From NCBI GenBank assembly GCA_017556745.1, contig JAFYMF010000004.1, positions 1-64,000 of the forward strand: a stretch of DNA of 64,000 bases, in the 5' to 3' direction. The position numbers were made by a program, and so were the translations under genes. The stretch comes from Clostridia bacterium. Lineage in GTDB: Bacteria; Bacillota; Clostridia; Oscillospirales; CAG-272. Shown here piece after piece: positions 9,185 through 18,966 of the stretch; position 1 is the first letter of the stretch; each line of letters begins with the position of its first letter. A model generated the notes under the pieces. That model searched no databases, was not told the origin of the DNA, and saw only the letters and a program-made list of their open reading frames with translations.

Positions 9185-11428
9185 TTATTCCATGCTTAGT
9201 CTGTGTTTGTTATTCTCAAACAGCTCATCCAGACTATCATAAAGCCCTAAATACTGAGTATTAAATATCTTTTCAAGATCAAGGTCGGAGGCGATACAGC
9301 GTTCGGTTGCCTCGTGGTAAACAACATTACCGTCAACTATTTCCGCCGGACCGTATTCGTATATAAGAGTATCGTATCCGGTTACAGAGCTGAGGTCACC
9401 GCATTGCCAGAGTCCTGCAACACCCTCGACCGTTCTTTTCCATATCATGTTACCGTCACTGTCGGTACGGATGATCAGAGAGTAATGATCCTCGGGATGA
9501 AGGGTCTCTATACCGTTTTCCGTTATTATATAGGTGTTACCTATATCGTAATATTCTCCCGTGAATACAATAGCACCTCCGTTATCAAAAAGATAAGTCC
9601 CGCAGTTGCCGTAAATGCTGATGTTTACCGGGATTGTGTATCCGTATGCGGTTATAGAAGCTGCCTGTGATCCGCTTGGCATATAAAGGATCACGTCTGT
9701 ACAAAGTCCTGTTACCTTGAGAGTATACGGATGGCCTATACTGCCGGACAGAATTTCTGCGGCTTTGTCAAACTCTCCGATATCGATTACTGCTTTTTCT
9801 ATGATACCGTACTCATCCGTTACTGTTTCCGGCGTATATCCGCTCCAACTTGCCAGATTATTTACGGGCGGGGTAACATCGTTTTCTCTGCAGAATCGGT
9901 CAAGCTCGTTTAGATATCGTTTTCTTGAAAAGGCAGATTCACCGAATCTTGCGTTTTCGACAGCATCACGTGCACAGAAAAGTTTATCGAGAGAGTCATA
10001 ATATGCCAAAGGATGCTTGAGAACTCTCCGCACTGTGTCAAGATCGTCCTCGGACAGGAAAAGAGCATCTATATATCTGTCATCAAGAGCCTTGTCGCTT
10101 CCTTCTTGCTTTCGTGCATCGTTCACACGGATAAAATCCGCTTTGCTGACTTCAAGCTGATTGACCGCAACATAAAGCATGGGGCGGTATTTCCTGTTAA
10201 AATCCGAGGTGGAGGAGAGATATTTTGCAGTCCAAGCTTCGAGTGTATCGTCCGACACTATCCCCTCAAGATACGTTGGGTCGTAGGTGAAGTCCATATA
10301 CTCTCTGTTGAACATATGTTCAAAATCAAAGCTTAAAACAGAGGATGTAATGAATAGAGGGGTGTAGTCGGTGTTAAGATCAGAGAGAAAATACGAAAGA
10401 TTTTTTCGGTGCTCACCATCAAGCTTGTATACCGCGGTGTGGCTGGTTACATCTCCGAGGCTATCCTTACTAAAGGAGAAAATGTAATCGAAAAATTCTG
10501 TGCCTCCGTCCTTTTCTGCTCGCATCGTGACAATCGCACCACCGCTGCCGAGACCTCTCTGAACACAAATTATTACGGAATTACTGTATCCTCTGGGTGG
10601 GGAAAGAGTATAGACGTATCCGACCTCAAGTTCGTCGTCAGAGATACAGAAGGTATTATCACAGCCCCCCCATCTACCGAACAGAAAAACAGAATTGTCG
10701 GAGAGACAAATATCTGTTTCGTAAAAATTAATTTTACCGCTACTGTTTCTGAAATTTTTCAGTTTTTCACTGCCGCTGACATTCTCCACGGTTACCGGCG
10801 GAACATTCTCAAACTGCTTTTCCGAATAAAACGATGTGTCACGGGAGATGCGTATTTCAGTTATATTTCCCTTAGGCTCTGACAAAAGGGATTCCTCGGT
10901 TGCACCCTGTACCGTCAGATCAACGTCTACAGTCAGAATATAGTCCCCCATATCTTTCTGATATACCGTAATTTTGCCGTTATCCCAGGCACTGTCCCAA
11001 CCAAAGTCAGGTAGAGAGGTAAGTGATACTCCGATCTTAAGACCGAAAATACTGTCGGCGTAACTTTCGGTAAGTATTACCTCGGTGGGAAACTTTTCTT
11101 CATAGCATGACCTTACTTCGGTAAAATAGGAGAATTTGATATCATCAAATTCCTTTACCGAGTATCTGTAGGAGCGCTCGGCTTGACTGCTCCACGACTC
11201 TCTGAGTAGTTCACCCCAACTTTTTTGAATTTCGTATACCGACATAGTTAACATTGCTATAGGGTCTCGGGTGTCGACACGGGAGACTGATTCCGATGGG
11301 ATATTCTCCTCTGAATTATCTGCTGTGGTATCAGATGTATCGGTAGTATCGGCAGGAATCTCTGCACACCCCCATATCGTCGATAGTAAAAGAATAAGTG
11401 AAAGCAGAAATATAACAGTTTTTTTCAT
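9185..11428 (-). CDS. Large lipoprotein of unknown function
   Basis: A 747-residue protein with a lipoprotein signal peptide (KKTVIFLLSLILLLSTIWGC) and an acidic Thr/Asp-rich linker (ADTTDTSDTTADNSEEN). It is therefore probably anchored to the outer face of the membrane. I do not recognise any catalytic motif in the rest. The C-terminal 170 residues include a beta-rich segment (VTGLCTDVILYMPSGSQAAS) with a run of short beta strands. The start at 11428 is chosen over a GTG at 11434 because AAGGAAG is 8 bp upstream of the ATG but only 2 bp from the GTG. It appears monocistronic, with its own terminators. Confidence 0.7.
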   Translation of the reverse strand: MKKTVIFLLSLILLLSTIWGCAEIPADTTDTSDTTADNSEENIPSESVSRVDTRDPIAMLTMSVYEIQKSWGELLRESWSSQAERSYRYSVKEFDDIKFSYFTEVRSCYEEKFPTEVILTESYADSIFGLKIGVSLTSLPDFGWDSAWDNGKITVYQKDMGDYILTVDVDLTVQGATEESLLSEPKGNITEIRISRDTSFYSEKQFENVPPVTVENVSGSEKLKNFRNSSGKINFYETDICLSDNSVFLFGRWGGCDNTFCISDDELEVGYVYTLSPPRGYSNSVIICVQRGLGSGGAIVTMRAEKDGGTEFFDYIFSFSKDSLGDVTSHTAVYKLDGEHRKNLSYFLSDLNTDYTPLFITSSVLSFDFEHMFNREYMDFTYDPTYLEGIVSDDTLEAWTAKYLSSTSDFNRKYRPMLYVAVNQLEVSKADFIRVNDARKQEGSDKALDDRYIDALFLSEDDLDTVRRVLKHPLAYYDSLDKLFCARDAVENARFGESAFSRKRYLNELDRFCRENDVTPPVNNLASWSGYTPETVTDEYGIIEKAVIDIGEFDKAAEILSGSIGHPYTLKVTGLCTDVILYMPSGSQAASITAYGYTIPVNISIYGNCGTYLFDNGGAIVFTGEYYDIGNTYIITENGIETLHPEDHYSLIIRTDSDGNMIWKRTVEGVAGLWQCGDLSSVTGYDTLIYEYGPAEIVDGNVVYHEATERCIASDLDLEKIFNTQYLGLYDSLDELFENNKHRLSME

Positions 11429-11501
11429 ATTCACGTCTTCCTTTGATAATTTTGATAATATTTTAGAAAGGACAAATATTCCTCTAATACATATATAGGA
11501 A

Positions 11502-11530
11502 AATCTGCCGAAAGGTTACGGCAGATTTGA
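11502..11530 (-). terminator. Terminator of the zinc-ribbon gene
   Basis: AATCTGCCG/CGGCAGATT inverted repeat. On the minus strand the second arm runs into TTTTCC. It lies about 110 bp after the stop at 11642. Confidence 0.6.
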
Positions 11531-11641
11531 AAAAATTAAAAATAATTATCAATTAAAATAAATGAAAGTTTATTCGATAATTTCGATAATTAAAGAGAAA
11601 CAGTTTTTGTGTCTGCACAGATGGTATTTGTACCGTGTTAT

Positions 11642-11998
11642 TTACACGATTAACTTGTGTCCGCAGTTGGCACAAAAGGCATCGCCGGGTGCTACTTTTT
11701 CTCCGCAAGCCGGACAGTAAGCATTTGCTTTGATTGAATCGGCTTCTGCCTGCAAGGTGTTGATTTTGCCACACAGATCACTTATAGATAAACAAATATC
11801 AGCCATTTCCGGGTCGGGACTTGAAGCAAATTTCTCGTAATACTTTCTGCCGAGCATGTTGAGTAAATTGTTGAGTTCATTGGTCGATTCTTCAATCTCC
11901 TTATTTATCTTGGAAACACTGGACATGTCTTTAACTTTGCCGGTTGCGCTTTTGCTGATCTGCGAGAATGTTTGTGAAAAGTCATTAAAAAAACTCAT
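11642..11998 (-). CDS. Zinc-ribbon protein with coiled-coil N-terminus
   Basis: A 118-residue protein. Residues about 20-90 are charged and helical (INKEIEESTNELNNLLNMLG, SISDLCGKINTLQAEADSIK), likely a coiled coil. The C-terminus is a zinc ribbon with two CxxC pairs (CPACGEKVAPGDAFCANCG). The ATG at 11998 follows an AAAGGAGA site; an upstream extension to 12037 has none. No membrane segment is seen. Small ribbon proteins of this type are common in Clostridia, and their role is unknown. Confidence 0.75.
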   Translation of the reverse strand: MSFFNDFSQTFSQISKSATGKVKDMSSVSKINKEIEESTNELNNLLNMLGRKYYEKFASSPDPEMADICLSISDLCGKINTLQAEADSIKANAYCPACGEKVAPGDAFCANCGHKLIV

Positions 11999-12113
11999 TG
12001 TTTTTCTCCTTTTGTATATTTTATGGTTTGAATACAAGAGTGATAAATGATCTTATACAGAAAACATTTATCAATTGAAAAAAGAAATATATTATGCTAT
12101 AATTAATGCAGAA

Positions 12114-12818
12114 TTATTTTTTGCTCTGCACTCTGCCGGAGATGAAGTTGATGGCGCGTTCGACTGCATCCTTGGAGTTGTTCCAAGGCTCGTCCTTGTA
12201 TCTGTAGTCGAACTTCTTGCAGAACCAGCTGACGTCCTCGCGAAGCTCGTCAAAGTATTTGTTCTCAACTGTGCTCACCTGCTCAAAGAACTCGCCAAAG
12301 CGCTTCTTTGACAGTCTTGCCTTTGCTGCCTCAAGGAATCTCTTATAGTGGGGCAGGCAGAACCAGGGCTGTCCCGACAGTTTTTTGTGGAATTCGGGAT
12401 CCTTGTCCCAGAGGAGAGCCGCGGTTTCAAGCATTTTTGAGAAATGGTACTCTATTCTGTTACACACATAGCAGTCCCCGTCAAGCTTACCGATAGCTTT
12501 GATCTCTCCTTCGCCGGGCTTCGAGAAAAGACCGCCGCCTGAGAAATTCTTTCTCTGCTCGTCAAGGTGACTCTCAAGCATGAGGGCAAGACCGAGACGG
12601 TTCTTGTAACCGAACATCATATCGTAGTGGTGACGGCAGAAGCCCTGTTCATTGGTCTTGATACGAACGTCAGGCTCCATCATTGATGCGCCAAGTATCA
12701 GGTCTATCTCGTTTGCCTCGAGCTTTTCGGCAAGAGAACAGAAGGGGCAGCCGAGAGAGTGATCGTCCCGCGCCGCTTCAAAGGCTTCATTTACCGGTAT
12801 AGTATATATCTGTTCCAT
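12114..12818 (-). CDS. DUF6062-family protein with four Cys-rich motifs
   Basis: A 234-residue soluble protein that I recognise as the DUF6062 type found in Clostridia. It has regularly spaced Cys and His motifs: LGCPFCSL (about 22-29), GFCRHHYDMM (about 59-68), GDCYVCNRIEYH (about 114-125) and WFCLPHYKRF (about 151-160). This pattern suggests metal binding (Zn or Fe) by two CxxC plus two CxxH sites. It stands alone, divergent from the OGG1-type glycosylase gene at 12926. Function is unknown. Confidence 0.75.
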   Translation of the reverse strand: MEQIYTIPVNEAFEAARDDHSLGCPFCSLAEKLEANEIDLILGASMMEPDVRIKTNEQGFCRHHYDMMFGYKNRLGLALMLESHLDEQRKNFSGGGLFSKPGEGEIKAIGKLDGDCYVCNRIEYHFSKMLETAALLWDKDPEFHKKLSGQPWFCLPHYKRFLEAAKARLSKKRFGEFFEQVSTVENKYFDELREDVSWFCKKFDYRYKDEPWNNSKDAVERAINFISGRVQSKK

Positions 12819-12925
12819 ACTGTTACTCCTGATTTTTTTATCTTCTTGATTTAATTATACATTTTGGCTTAAAAATATGCAATAGTTTTCTTTAAATAGA
12901 TTCTCGATTGAATGAAAGGAAAAAT

Positions 12926-13810
12926 ATGACCGTCACAGTAAATGAAATAATAAAAGAGGAATTTGTCTCGGGTGGTTCACGAGTACTTGTCCGTGTCCCC
13001 GATACCTTTTCGGTAAGACAAGTATTTGACTGCGGACAGTGCTTCCGCTTCGACCCTACTTCGAGTGGTGATGGAGACGGTGATGTTTCCGGTGTGGCGC
13101 TCGGGCGGCTTGTCAGATTCCGCCAGGAGAGAGTGGGAGAGCTGATAATTTACGGATCTGATGCAGGGGATTATGAGAAGCTATGGAAGCATTATCTTGG
13201 ACTTGATACCGATTACTCTGTTCTCCGCGAAGATATAATGTCACATTTTCCAGCCGGTTCTGTAATGGATGAGGCCATTGAGTACGGACGAGGAATAAGA
13301 ATACTCCGCCAGGAGCCATTTGAGACACTTATCTCATTTATCATATCCCAGAATAATAATATACCGAGGATAAAAAAGCTAGTAAGCGAGCTCTGCCGCA
13401 GAGCGGGGGAGGAGATAGGTGAGGGGGTCTATGCATTTCCTACCCCCGAGGCTATTCTGCGAATGGGTGAAGAGGACCTCAGAGATATGAAGACCGGTTT
13501 CCGTGCGGGTTACATATACGATGCCGCCTCAAAGGTAGCATCTGGTGAGATAGACCTTGATGTGGTAGCCGCTTGCAGTAGTACCGCCGAGGCATCCGCG
13601 TTACTTCAGCAGATAAAGGGTGTCGGTCCAAAGGTAGCCGCCTGTGCTCTTCTTTTCGGCTTCGGTAGATTTGATGCGTTTCCGGTTGACGTGTGGATAA
13701 AAAAATCCTTTGCCCGTCATTTCGGCGGCTCTCTTGACATCAACTCTCTCGGAAGCTACGCAGGTCTTGCCCAGCAGTATCTGTTTTACTATGAAAGATA
13801 TAATAACTGA
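12926..13810 (+). CDS. 8-oxoguanine DNA glycosylase, OGG1 type
   Basis: A 294-residue base-excision-repair enzyme that removes 8-oxoguanine and cleaves the strand by beta-elimination. It has the OGG N-terminal domain (DTFSVRQVFDCGQCFRF, about 26-42) and the HhH-GPD domain (about 130-260) with LISFIISQNNNIPRI. The expected catalytic Lys is K236 in GVGPKVAAC and the conserved Asp is D255 in PVDVWIKK, matching K249 and D268 of human OGG1. The ATG at 12926 follows an AAAGGA site; a TTG 18 bp upstream is less likely. A strong terminator follows. Confidence 0.9.
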   Translation: MTVTVNEIIKEEFVSGGSRVLVRVPDTFSVRQVFDCGQCFRFDPTSSGDGDGDVSGVALGRLVRFRQERVGELIIYGSDAGDYEKLWKHYLGLDTDYSVLREDIMSHFPAGSVMDEAIEYGRGIRILRQEPFETLISFIISQNNNIPRIKKLVSELCRRAGEEIGEGVYAFPTPEAILRMGEEDLRDMKTGFRAGYIYDAASKVASGEIDLDVVAACSSTAEASALLQQIKGVGPKVAACALLFGFGRFDAFPVDVWIKKSFARHFGGSLDINSLGSYAGLAQQYLFYYERYNN

Positions 13811-13846
13811 AAAAGCTTTGACCCTCATTGGGTCAAAGCTTTTTAC
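13808..13846. terminator. Bidirectional terminator, glycosylase / ABC exporter
   Basis: A perfect stem AAAAAGCTTTGACCC with its complement and loop TCATT lies between convergent genes. Confidence 0.9.
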
Positions 13847-13847
13847 T

Positions 13848-15572
13848 TTATTTATTGTCTTCTCTGAACTGTTTTCTGTAAAGCTCGGCGTATTCACCAT
13901 TCTTTGCGAGAAGCTCATCGTGTGAGCCCCGCTCTGCAATGTGTCCCTCAGAGATAACGGCGATCACGTCTGCATTTTTGATCGTTGACAGTCTGTGTGC
14001 CACCACAAGAGTCGTTCTGCCACGGCAAAGCTCGTCAAGTGCCTCCTGAATAAGGATCTCGGTTGCATTGTCAAGAGCGGAGGTTGCCTCGTCAAGAATA
14101 AGTATTGACGGGTTCTTGAGGAATACTCTCGCGATACTCAGTCTCTGCTTCTGTCCACCGGAGAGGCGTACACCCCTTTCGCCGATAACGGTGTCGTAGC
14201 CCTCGGGCAGGGTCATAATGTAGTTATGGATATTCGCTCTCTTTGCGGCTTCCACAACCTCGTCCTCGGTGGCATCGAGTCTGCCGTAGAGAATGTTGTC
14301 ACGGAGTGATGCATTGAAGAGGAATACGTCCTGCTGAACGATACCGATGTTACGACGGAGAGATTCTTTGGTTATCGTCTTTATATCACGGCCGTCTATC
14401 TTAATGGTACCGTTTTTAATATCGTAGAAATTCGGAATCAGATGACAGATAGTGGTTTTACCGCCACCGCTGGGCCCTACCAGTGCATAGGTCTTACCCT
14501 TTTCGATATCAAGGTCAACGTTGTGGAGTACCTCGCTGTCTTTGTCGTATTCGCATGATACACCGCAGAACTCTATGTGACCCTCAACGGTATCGATGTC
14601 GATAGCATCGGGAAGGTCAGCCTCAGGCTCCTCATCCATTATTTCAATGAATCTCTCAAAACCGGTAACACCGCTCTGGTACTGCTCGGTAAAGTTTATG
14701 AGAGTCATCACAGGGGTGATGAACATACTGACGGATACTACGAATGCAGAATAGTCACCAAAGTTTGCAATTGCACCGCTATAGAGGAAAAGACCGCCTG
14801 CGATAAGCACGATAACATTGAATACGTCTGTAATGAAGCTTGTCATTGAGTGGAACTGTCCCATGGCACTGTAGGCTTCTTTACGGGAGTTTGTAAATTC
14901 CTCGTTTCCTATTTCAAATTTCTCGCATTCCCTCTTTGAATTGGTATAAGCCTTTGTAACTCTGATTCCGGAGATACTGCTCTCAAGAGACGCGTTGATA
15001 ACGGCAGTCGCCTGTCTGCTTCTCTTAAAGGCATCATGCATCTTCTTGCGGAGCTTTGCGGCGATAAAAATAAGTATCGGCACGCAAGCGAAGATTATAA
15101 GAGTAAGATAGAAGTTAATGGTTGAAAGATAAATGAATGATGTGATGACAGAGATCGAGGAGATAAGCAGATTCTCGGGACCGTGGTGGGCAAGCTCGCT
15201 TATGTCCATAAGATCATTTGTCATACGGGACATTATTTTACCGGTTTCATTTTTATCGTAGAAGCCGAAGGACAGACGCTGAAGATGTCTGAACATATCG
15301 CTTCTCATCTGCGCCTGCATTTTTACACCCATAACGTGACCGTAGTACTGGATGAAGTAATTGAGAAGCATTCTCACAAAGTAAAGGCCCAGAAGTCCGA
15401 GACCGAAGATGACGATACTGCGGTAGTTTCTGTTAGGTATGTAGTCATTGAGCATGGTTCTGGTAATTATCGGATAGCCGATACCGATAAGAGAAACCAG
15501 AAGAGATGCAATCATATCCAATGAGAAGATAAGCTTGTGTGGCTTATAGTAGGCAAGGAATCTTTTTAACAT
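13848..15572 (-). CDS. ABC exporter, fused permease and ATPase (MsbA type)
   Basis: A 574-residue half-transporter. The N-terminal six-helix exporter domain spans about 1-310, and the nucleotide-binding domain about 330-574 carries Walker A GPSGGGKTT, signature LSGGQKQR, Walker B ILILDEATSALD and the switch His in VVAHRLST. It would act as a homodimer exporting lipid, drug or peptide; the cargo cannot be inferred. An ACGGAGGG site precedes the ATG. It is a single gene between two terminators. Confidence 0.9.
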   Translation of the reverse strand: MLKRFLAYYKPHKLIFSLDMIASLLVSLIGIGYPIITRTMLNDYIPNRNYRSIVIFGLGLLGLYFVRMLLNYFIQYYGHVMGVKMQAQMRSDMFRHLQRLSFGFYDKNETGKIMSRMTNDLMDISELAHHGPENLLISSISVITSFIYLSTINFYLTLIIFACVPILIFIAAKLRKKMHDAFKRSRQATAVINASLESSISGIRVTKAYTNSKRECEKFEIGNEEFTNSRKEAYSAMGQFHSMTSFITDVFNVIVLIAGGLFLYSGAIANFGDYSAFVVSVSMFITPVMTLINFTEQYQSGVTGFERFIEIMDEEPEADLPDAIDIDTVEGHIEFCGVSCEYDKDSEVLHNVDLDIEKGKTYALVGPSGGGKTTICHLIPNFYDIKNGTIKIDGRDIKTITKESLRRNIGIVQQDVFLFNASLRDNILYGRLDATEDEVVEAAKRANIHNYIMTLPEGYDTVIGERGVRLSGGQKQRLSIARVFLKNPSILILDEATSALDNATEILIQEALDELCRGRTTLVVAHRLSTIKNADVIAVISEGHIAERGSHDELLAKNGEYAELYRKQFREDNK

Positions 15573-15644
15573 TTTTTCCCTCCGTCTTATTTGTCGATTG
15601 ATTACTTTTAATTATACCATAATTCGTGAGGAAAGTAAATACCG

Positions 15645-15682
15645 CAAAAAAGAAGGAACCGCCGTGACGGTTCCGTTTCTTT
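15645..15682 (-). terminator. Terminator of the SulP gene
   Basis: A GGAACCG/CGGTTCC stem followed on the minus strand by TTCTTTTTT, just after the stop at 15685. Confidence 0.75.
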
Positions 15683-15684
15683 TG

Positions 15685-17316
15685 TTATTTGTTTTCTGCG
15701 GCACCCTTAAGTGCGTCGGCAATGTGGGGGAAGAAGTTATCTGCTCCGATCTTCTCATCAAAGCCGTTTTTCTTCATTATTTTCATAGGCTGATCGTTTA
15801 CATGAGAGAGAAGAAGTGTTTTGCCATCCTTTGTAAGGCTTGCGTGAAGCTTGTCCAGCGCGTTCATTGCGGTGATATCAATTGCAGATACGCTTCTCAT
15901 TCTGAGGATAACACAGTGGATATCCTCTCCTGCGATAACCTTTTCAAGCTTATCGGCCGCACCGAAGAAGAGGGGACCGGTGATCTCGTATACTGCAGTT
16001 CCCTCGGGAATGATCTCTTCGGGAGAGTCGCAGGTAGATTCAAACTTAATAACGTCGGTACGGTCGCTCATCCTCTTCATAAAGAGAACGCAGGCAAGTA
16101 CGATTCCCACAGCAATAGCAACAACAAGATCAAAAATAACAGTGAGAAGGAATGTGGTAACGAGAATCAGTATGTCGCTCTTGGGTGCGGTTTTTATAGT
16201 CTTTACAAAGGGTCTCCAATGACTCATATTGTAAGCCACCATAAAGAGGATAGCTGCAATAACGGGCATGGGAATAAGAGCGGCATAGGGCATAAGCAGA
16301 ACCAGCATAAGCAAAAGAACGATGGCGTGGACGATTCCTGCAACTGGGGTACGTCCACCGTTGTTTACGTTTGCGGCGGTACGGGCAATTGCACCTGTGG
16401 CGGGAATACCGCCGAAGAGTGCGGAGCCTATGTTACCGATACCTTGTGCAACAAGCTCAGTGTTTGAATTGTGCTTTTTGCCACCGATCATTCCGTCTGC
16501 AACAACACAGGAGAGAAGAGACTCGATCGCCGCAAGGATGGCGATGGTGAATGCATCGGGGGCTACGGTCTTAATAAGTGAAAGATCAAATGCGGGAAGA
16601 GAGAAAGAGGGGAGACTTGTGCTTATGCTGTACAGTGAGCCTATCGTGTTTACCTTCATGTTTGTGAGGGCAATCAGCGCACTGCCGACAAGCACTGCGA
16701 TAAGTGAGCCGGGTATCTTGTTCAGATACTTGATCTTAGGCCATACTATGAGAATTGCCAGGCTGAGAATACCTACGAGAACTGCGGAAAGGTTTACTGT
16801 GGAGATATTACCGAAGAACGCTTCAAGCTTCTCAACTGTCTCAATAGGCTTTACTCCATCGGGATAGCTTACACCGAAGAAATCCTTAAACTGACCGATA
16901 AGGATAGTGACGGCAATACCTGCGGTAAAACCGGTGGTTATAGTGTAAGGAATGAATCTGATAAGATTACCGAGACGAAGTACACCCATAAGTATCAGTA
17001 TGATACCTGCCATAAGGGTAGCAAGAACAAGACCGGGTATGCCGTTTTTGGCAACGATTCCGGCGACTATAGTAGCAAATGCGGCGGTGGGACCTGAAAT
17101 CTGTACTCGGCTACCACCGAAAAATGAAATGAGGAAACCTGCTATAATGGCGGTGTAAAGTCCCTCTTCAGGGCCAACGCCTGATGCAAGAGCAAGAGCG
17201 ATGGAAAGGGGAAGAGCAATTATTGCAACAATGATTCCGGCGATTATGTCACTTATAAGCTGTTTTTTCGTGTACCCTCTAAGCGACAGGAATAGGGCGG
17301 GACAAAGATCCTTCAT
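15685..17316 (-). CDS. SulP-family anion transporter with STAS domain
   Basis: A 543-residue membrane protein of the SLC26/SulP family. The membrane part (about 1-400) has the family-specific start ALFLSLRGYTKKQLISDIIAG, SGPTAAFATIVAG, and GAIARTAANVNNGGRTPVAGI. The C-terminal cytoplasmic STAS domain (about 430-540) includes TAVYEITGPLFFGAADKL and LRMRSVSAIDITAMNAL. Members import sulfate, bicarbonate or dicarboxylates; the substrate here is not decided by motifs. A TCGGAGG site lies upstream. It is monocistronic. Confidence 0.9.
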   Translation of the reverse strand: MKDLCPALFLSLRGYTKKQLISDIIAGIIVAIIALPLSIALALASGVGPEEGLYTAIIAGFLISFFGGSRVQISGPTAAFATIVAGIVAKNGIPGLVLATLMAGIILILMGVLRLGNLIRFIPYTITTGFTAGIAVTILIGQFKDFFGVSYPDGVKPIETVEKLEAFFGNISTVNLSAVLVGILSLAILIVWPKIKYLNKIPGSLIAVLVGSALIALTNMKVNTIGSLYSISTSLPSFSLPAFDLSLIKTVAPDAFTIAILAAIESLLSCVVADGMIGGKKHNSNTELVAQGIGNIGSALFGGIPATGAIARTAANVNNGGRTPVAGIVHAIVLLLMLVLLMPYAALIPMPVIAAILFMVAYNMSHWRPFVKTIKTAPKSDILILVTTFLLTVIFDLVVAIAVGIVLACVLFMKRMSDRTDVIKFESTCDSPEEIIPEGTAVYEITGPLFFGAADKLEKVIAGEDIHCVILRMRSVSAIDITAMNALDKLHASLTKDGKTLLLSHVNDQPMKIMKKNGFDEKIGADNFFPHIADALKGAAENK

Positions 17317-17555
17317 TTTTCCTCCGAAAATATATAAATATTAGTATAGTAGAAAATGCTCATTAAGTATAGCACACAAGCTAAAAAATGGCAATGTGCG
17401 ATACACAGAATGATACTGTCAACAGAAAGATTTTTTTGTTGAAAATTATAGTATCAAAGCGTTCTGAACGGAAAAATGGAGGATATGATGGAATCTCACA
17501 AAATTGACAACTTTCGTGATTCATGAAAAAATTATTGAAAAACGATAAAAAGTTC

Positions 17556-17584
17556 TTGACAAACGATTCTTTATGATGTATTAT
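17556..17584 (+). promoter_or_regulatory. Promoter for the DUF2975/XRE pair
   Basis: TTGACA (17556-17561) and TATTAT (17579-17584) are 17 bp apart, 39 bp before the start at 17623. The remainder of the 17317-17622 gap is AT-rich, with nothing else clear in it. Confidence 0.7.
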
Positions 17585-17622
17585 GGTTATGCAATAAGAA
17601 AAAGCCTCAAAGGAGACGACCA

Positions 17623-18096
17623 ATGCTTAAGATAGCAAGAAAAACATCTGTTATGATATCTATATTCTATTCCGCCTTCCTTTTCATTGTGGCCGGTGCA
17701 GGAATAGTAGGCATCCCGCGTCTGGCAGATTTTCTTATAGATATTCGTAATTCCATCGGTGACGGAAATTCCATTTTAGAAGAAGACAAAATAATTATTT
17801 ACATTCTTGCTTATCTTGCTTTGGCTGTGATAGTTGGTATAAATATTCTCTTGCTATTTTTACTGTTCAGGGTCAGAGGAGGGCTTGTATTTACTCAAAC
17901 CAGTGTTGCTCTTCTCAGATATGTATCCTGGGGATGCTTCCTTCTTTGCGCGGTGTTCTGTGCGCTTGCCTTTTTCTTCGGACTGTCGCTTATAATTGCT
18001 TTTGCTGCCGCATTTATCGGCTTCTGCCTGAGGGTAGTCAAGAATGTTCTTGAGGAAGCAACCGAGATCAAGTCAGAAAATGACCTTACAGTTTAA
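17623..18096 (+). CDS. DUF2975-family four-helix membrane protein
   Basis: A 157-residue membrane protein with about four hydrophobic helices (near 10-30, 60-82, 98-115, 118-138). Its layout and its HTH partner immediately downstream are characteristic of the DUF2975 family. An AAAGGAG site precedes the ATG. The pair probably works as a membrane-linked sensor and regulator. Function is not established. Confidence 0.75.
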   Translation: MLKIARKTSVMISIFYSAFLFIVAGAGIVGIPRLADFLIDIRNSIGDGNSILEEDKIIIYILAYLALAVIVGINILLLFLLFRVRGGLVFTQTSVALLRYVSWGCFLLCAVFCALAFFFGLSLIIAFAAAFIGFCLRVVKNVLEEATEIKSENDLTV

Positions 18097-18114
18097 GAAG
18101 GGCAGGGCAGACTT

Positions 18115-18321
18115 GTGATCGTAATCAATCTTGACGTAATGATGGCAAAGAGAAAGATGTCGCTGAATGAGCTTTCGGAAAAAGTCGGCATCACACTTGC
18201 CAATCTGTCGATACTTAAAAATAATAAGGCCAAGGCCATCCGTTTTTCAACGCTGGACGCTATTTGTCACGCACTTGAGTGTAAGGTTGAGGATATAATA
18301 GAGTACGTCGACGAGGCGTAG
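18115..18321 (+). CDS. Small XRE-type HTH regulator (DUF2975 partner)
   Basis: A 68-residue Cro/CI-like protein of the short YozG-like type: MAKRKMSLNELSEKVGITLANLSILKNNKAKAIRFSTLDAICHALECKVEDIIEYV. It begins with GTG, 18 bp after the DUF2975 stop, which is the usual arrangement for this gene pair. It is expected to bind DNA as a dimer and control its own operon. Confidence 0.85.
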   Translation: MIVINLDVMMAKRKMSLNELSEKVGITLANLSILKNNKAKAIRFSTLDAICHALECKVEDIIEYVDEA

Positions 18322-18418
18322 CCTCGGCAAAAAAATAAAAAATGTGGAATCCTGTAATTCTTGGTGAAAAAATCTGTATCTATGTATATAGTCAGCTTTC
18401 GCCGGAAAGGAACAGCCT

Positions 18419-18880
18419 ATGAAAAAGAAATACGTTCTAATCGCTTTATCCTTGATTTTACTTGCGGTACTTGTTACAGGCGCATATATGTTTCTTACAA
18501 AGAATTCCCGCATTCTTGGCGGAATGGTCAAAAACATGACGTTGATAATGAAGGACTGTGAAGGGATAGAGCTGATAGAAACAAAATCGGTCTACGGTAA
18601 ACTCAACGGTAACGGAAACGGTGTTGACTTCTTCGGCGCAGTTCTTATCAAGGCCGACTCGGAGGCTTCGGTCAATGCGGCAGTCGCACGTCTCAAGGAC
18701 ACCTTCAGGCTGGTTGAATATACTCCGCAAAGGACTAACCTGCTGGAATCACCTTTTCTGGTACATAAAACCATCTCTTTTGACCATGGTTTTGATACGT
18801 CTGACAACAGTACATATTACTCAGTGTACTTTATTGCTTCTCATAAGGATTCAAATCTTCTTGATATAGCAGGTCATTAA
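18419..18880 (+). CDS. Membrane-anchored small protein of unknown function
   Basis: A 153-residue protein with one N-terminal membrane helix (KKKYVLIALSLILLAVLVTGAYMFL) and an extracytoplasmic domain of about 125 residues with no recognised motif. An AAAGGAA site precedes the ATG. It lies about 100 bp after the XRE gene, on the same strand and possibly in the same transcript. I do not recognise the family. Confidence 0.65.
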   Translation: MKKKYVLIALSLILLAVLVTGAYMFLTKNSRILGGMVKNMTLIMKDCEGIELIETKSVYGKLNGNGNGVDFFGAVLIKADSEASVNAAVARLKDTFRLVEYTPQRTNLLESPFLVHKTISFDHGFDTSDNSTYYSVYFIASHKDSNLLDIAGH

Positions 18881-18966
18881 TCTGTCTGTACTACATAGTC
18901 AGCATTTGGTAAAAGATAAAATTTGTGTCAATAGACAATATAAGTTTACTCTAAGGAGGATCAACT

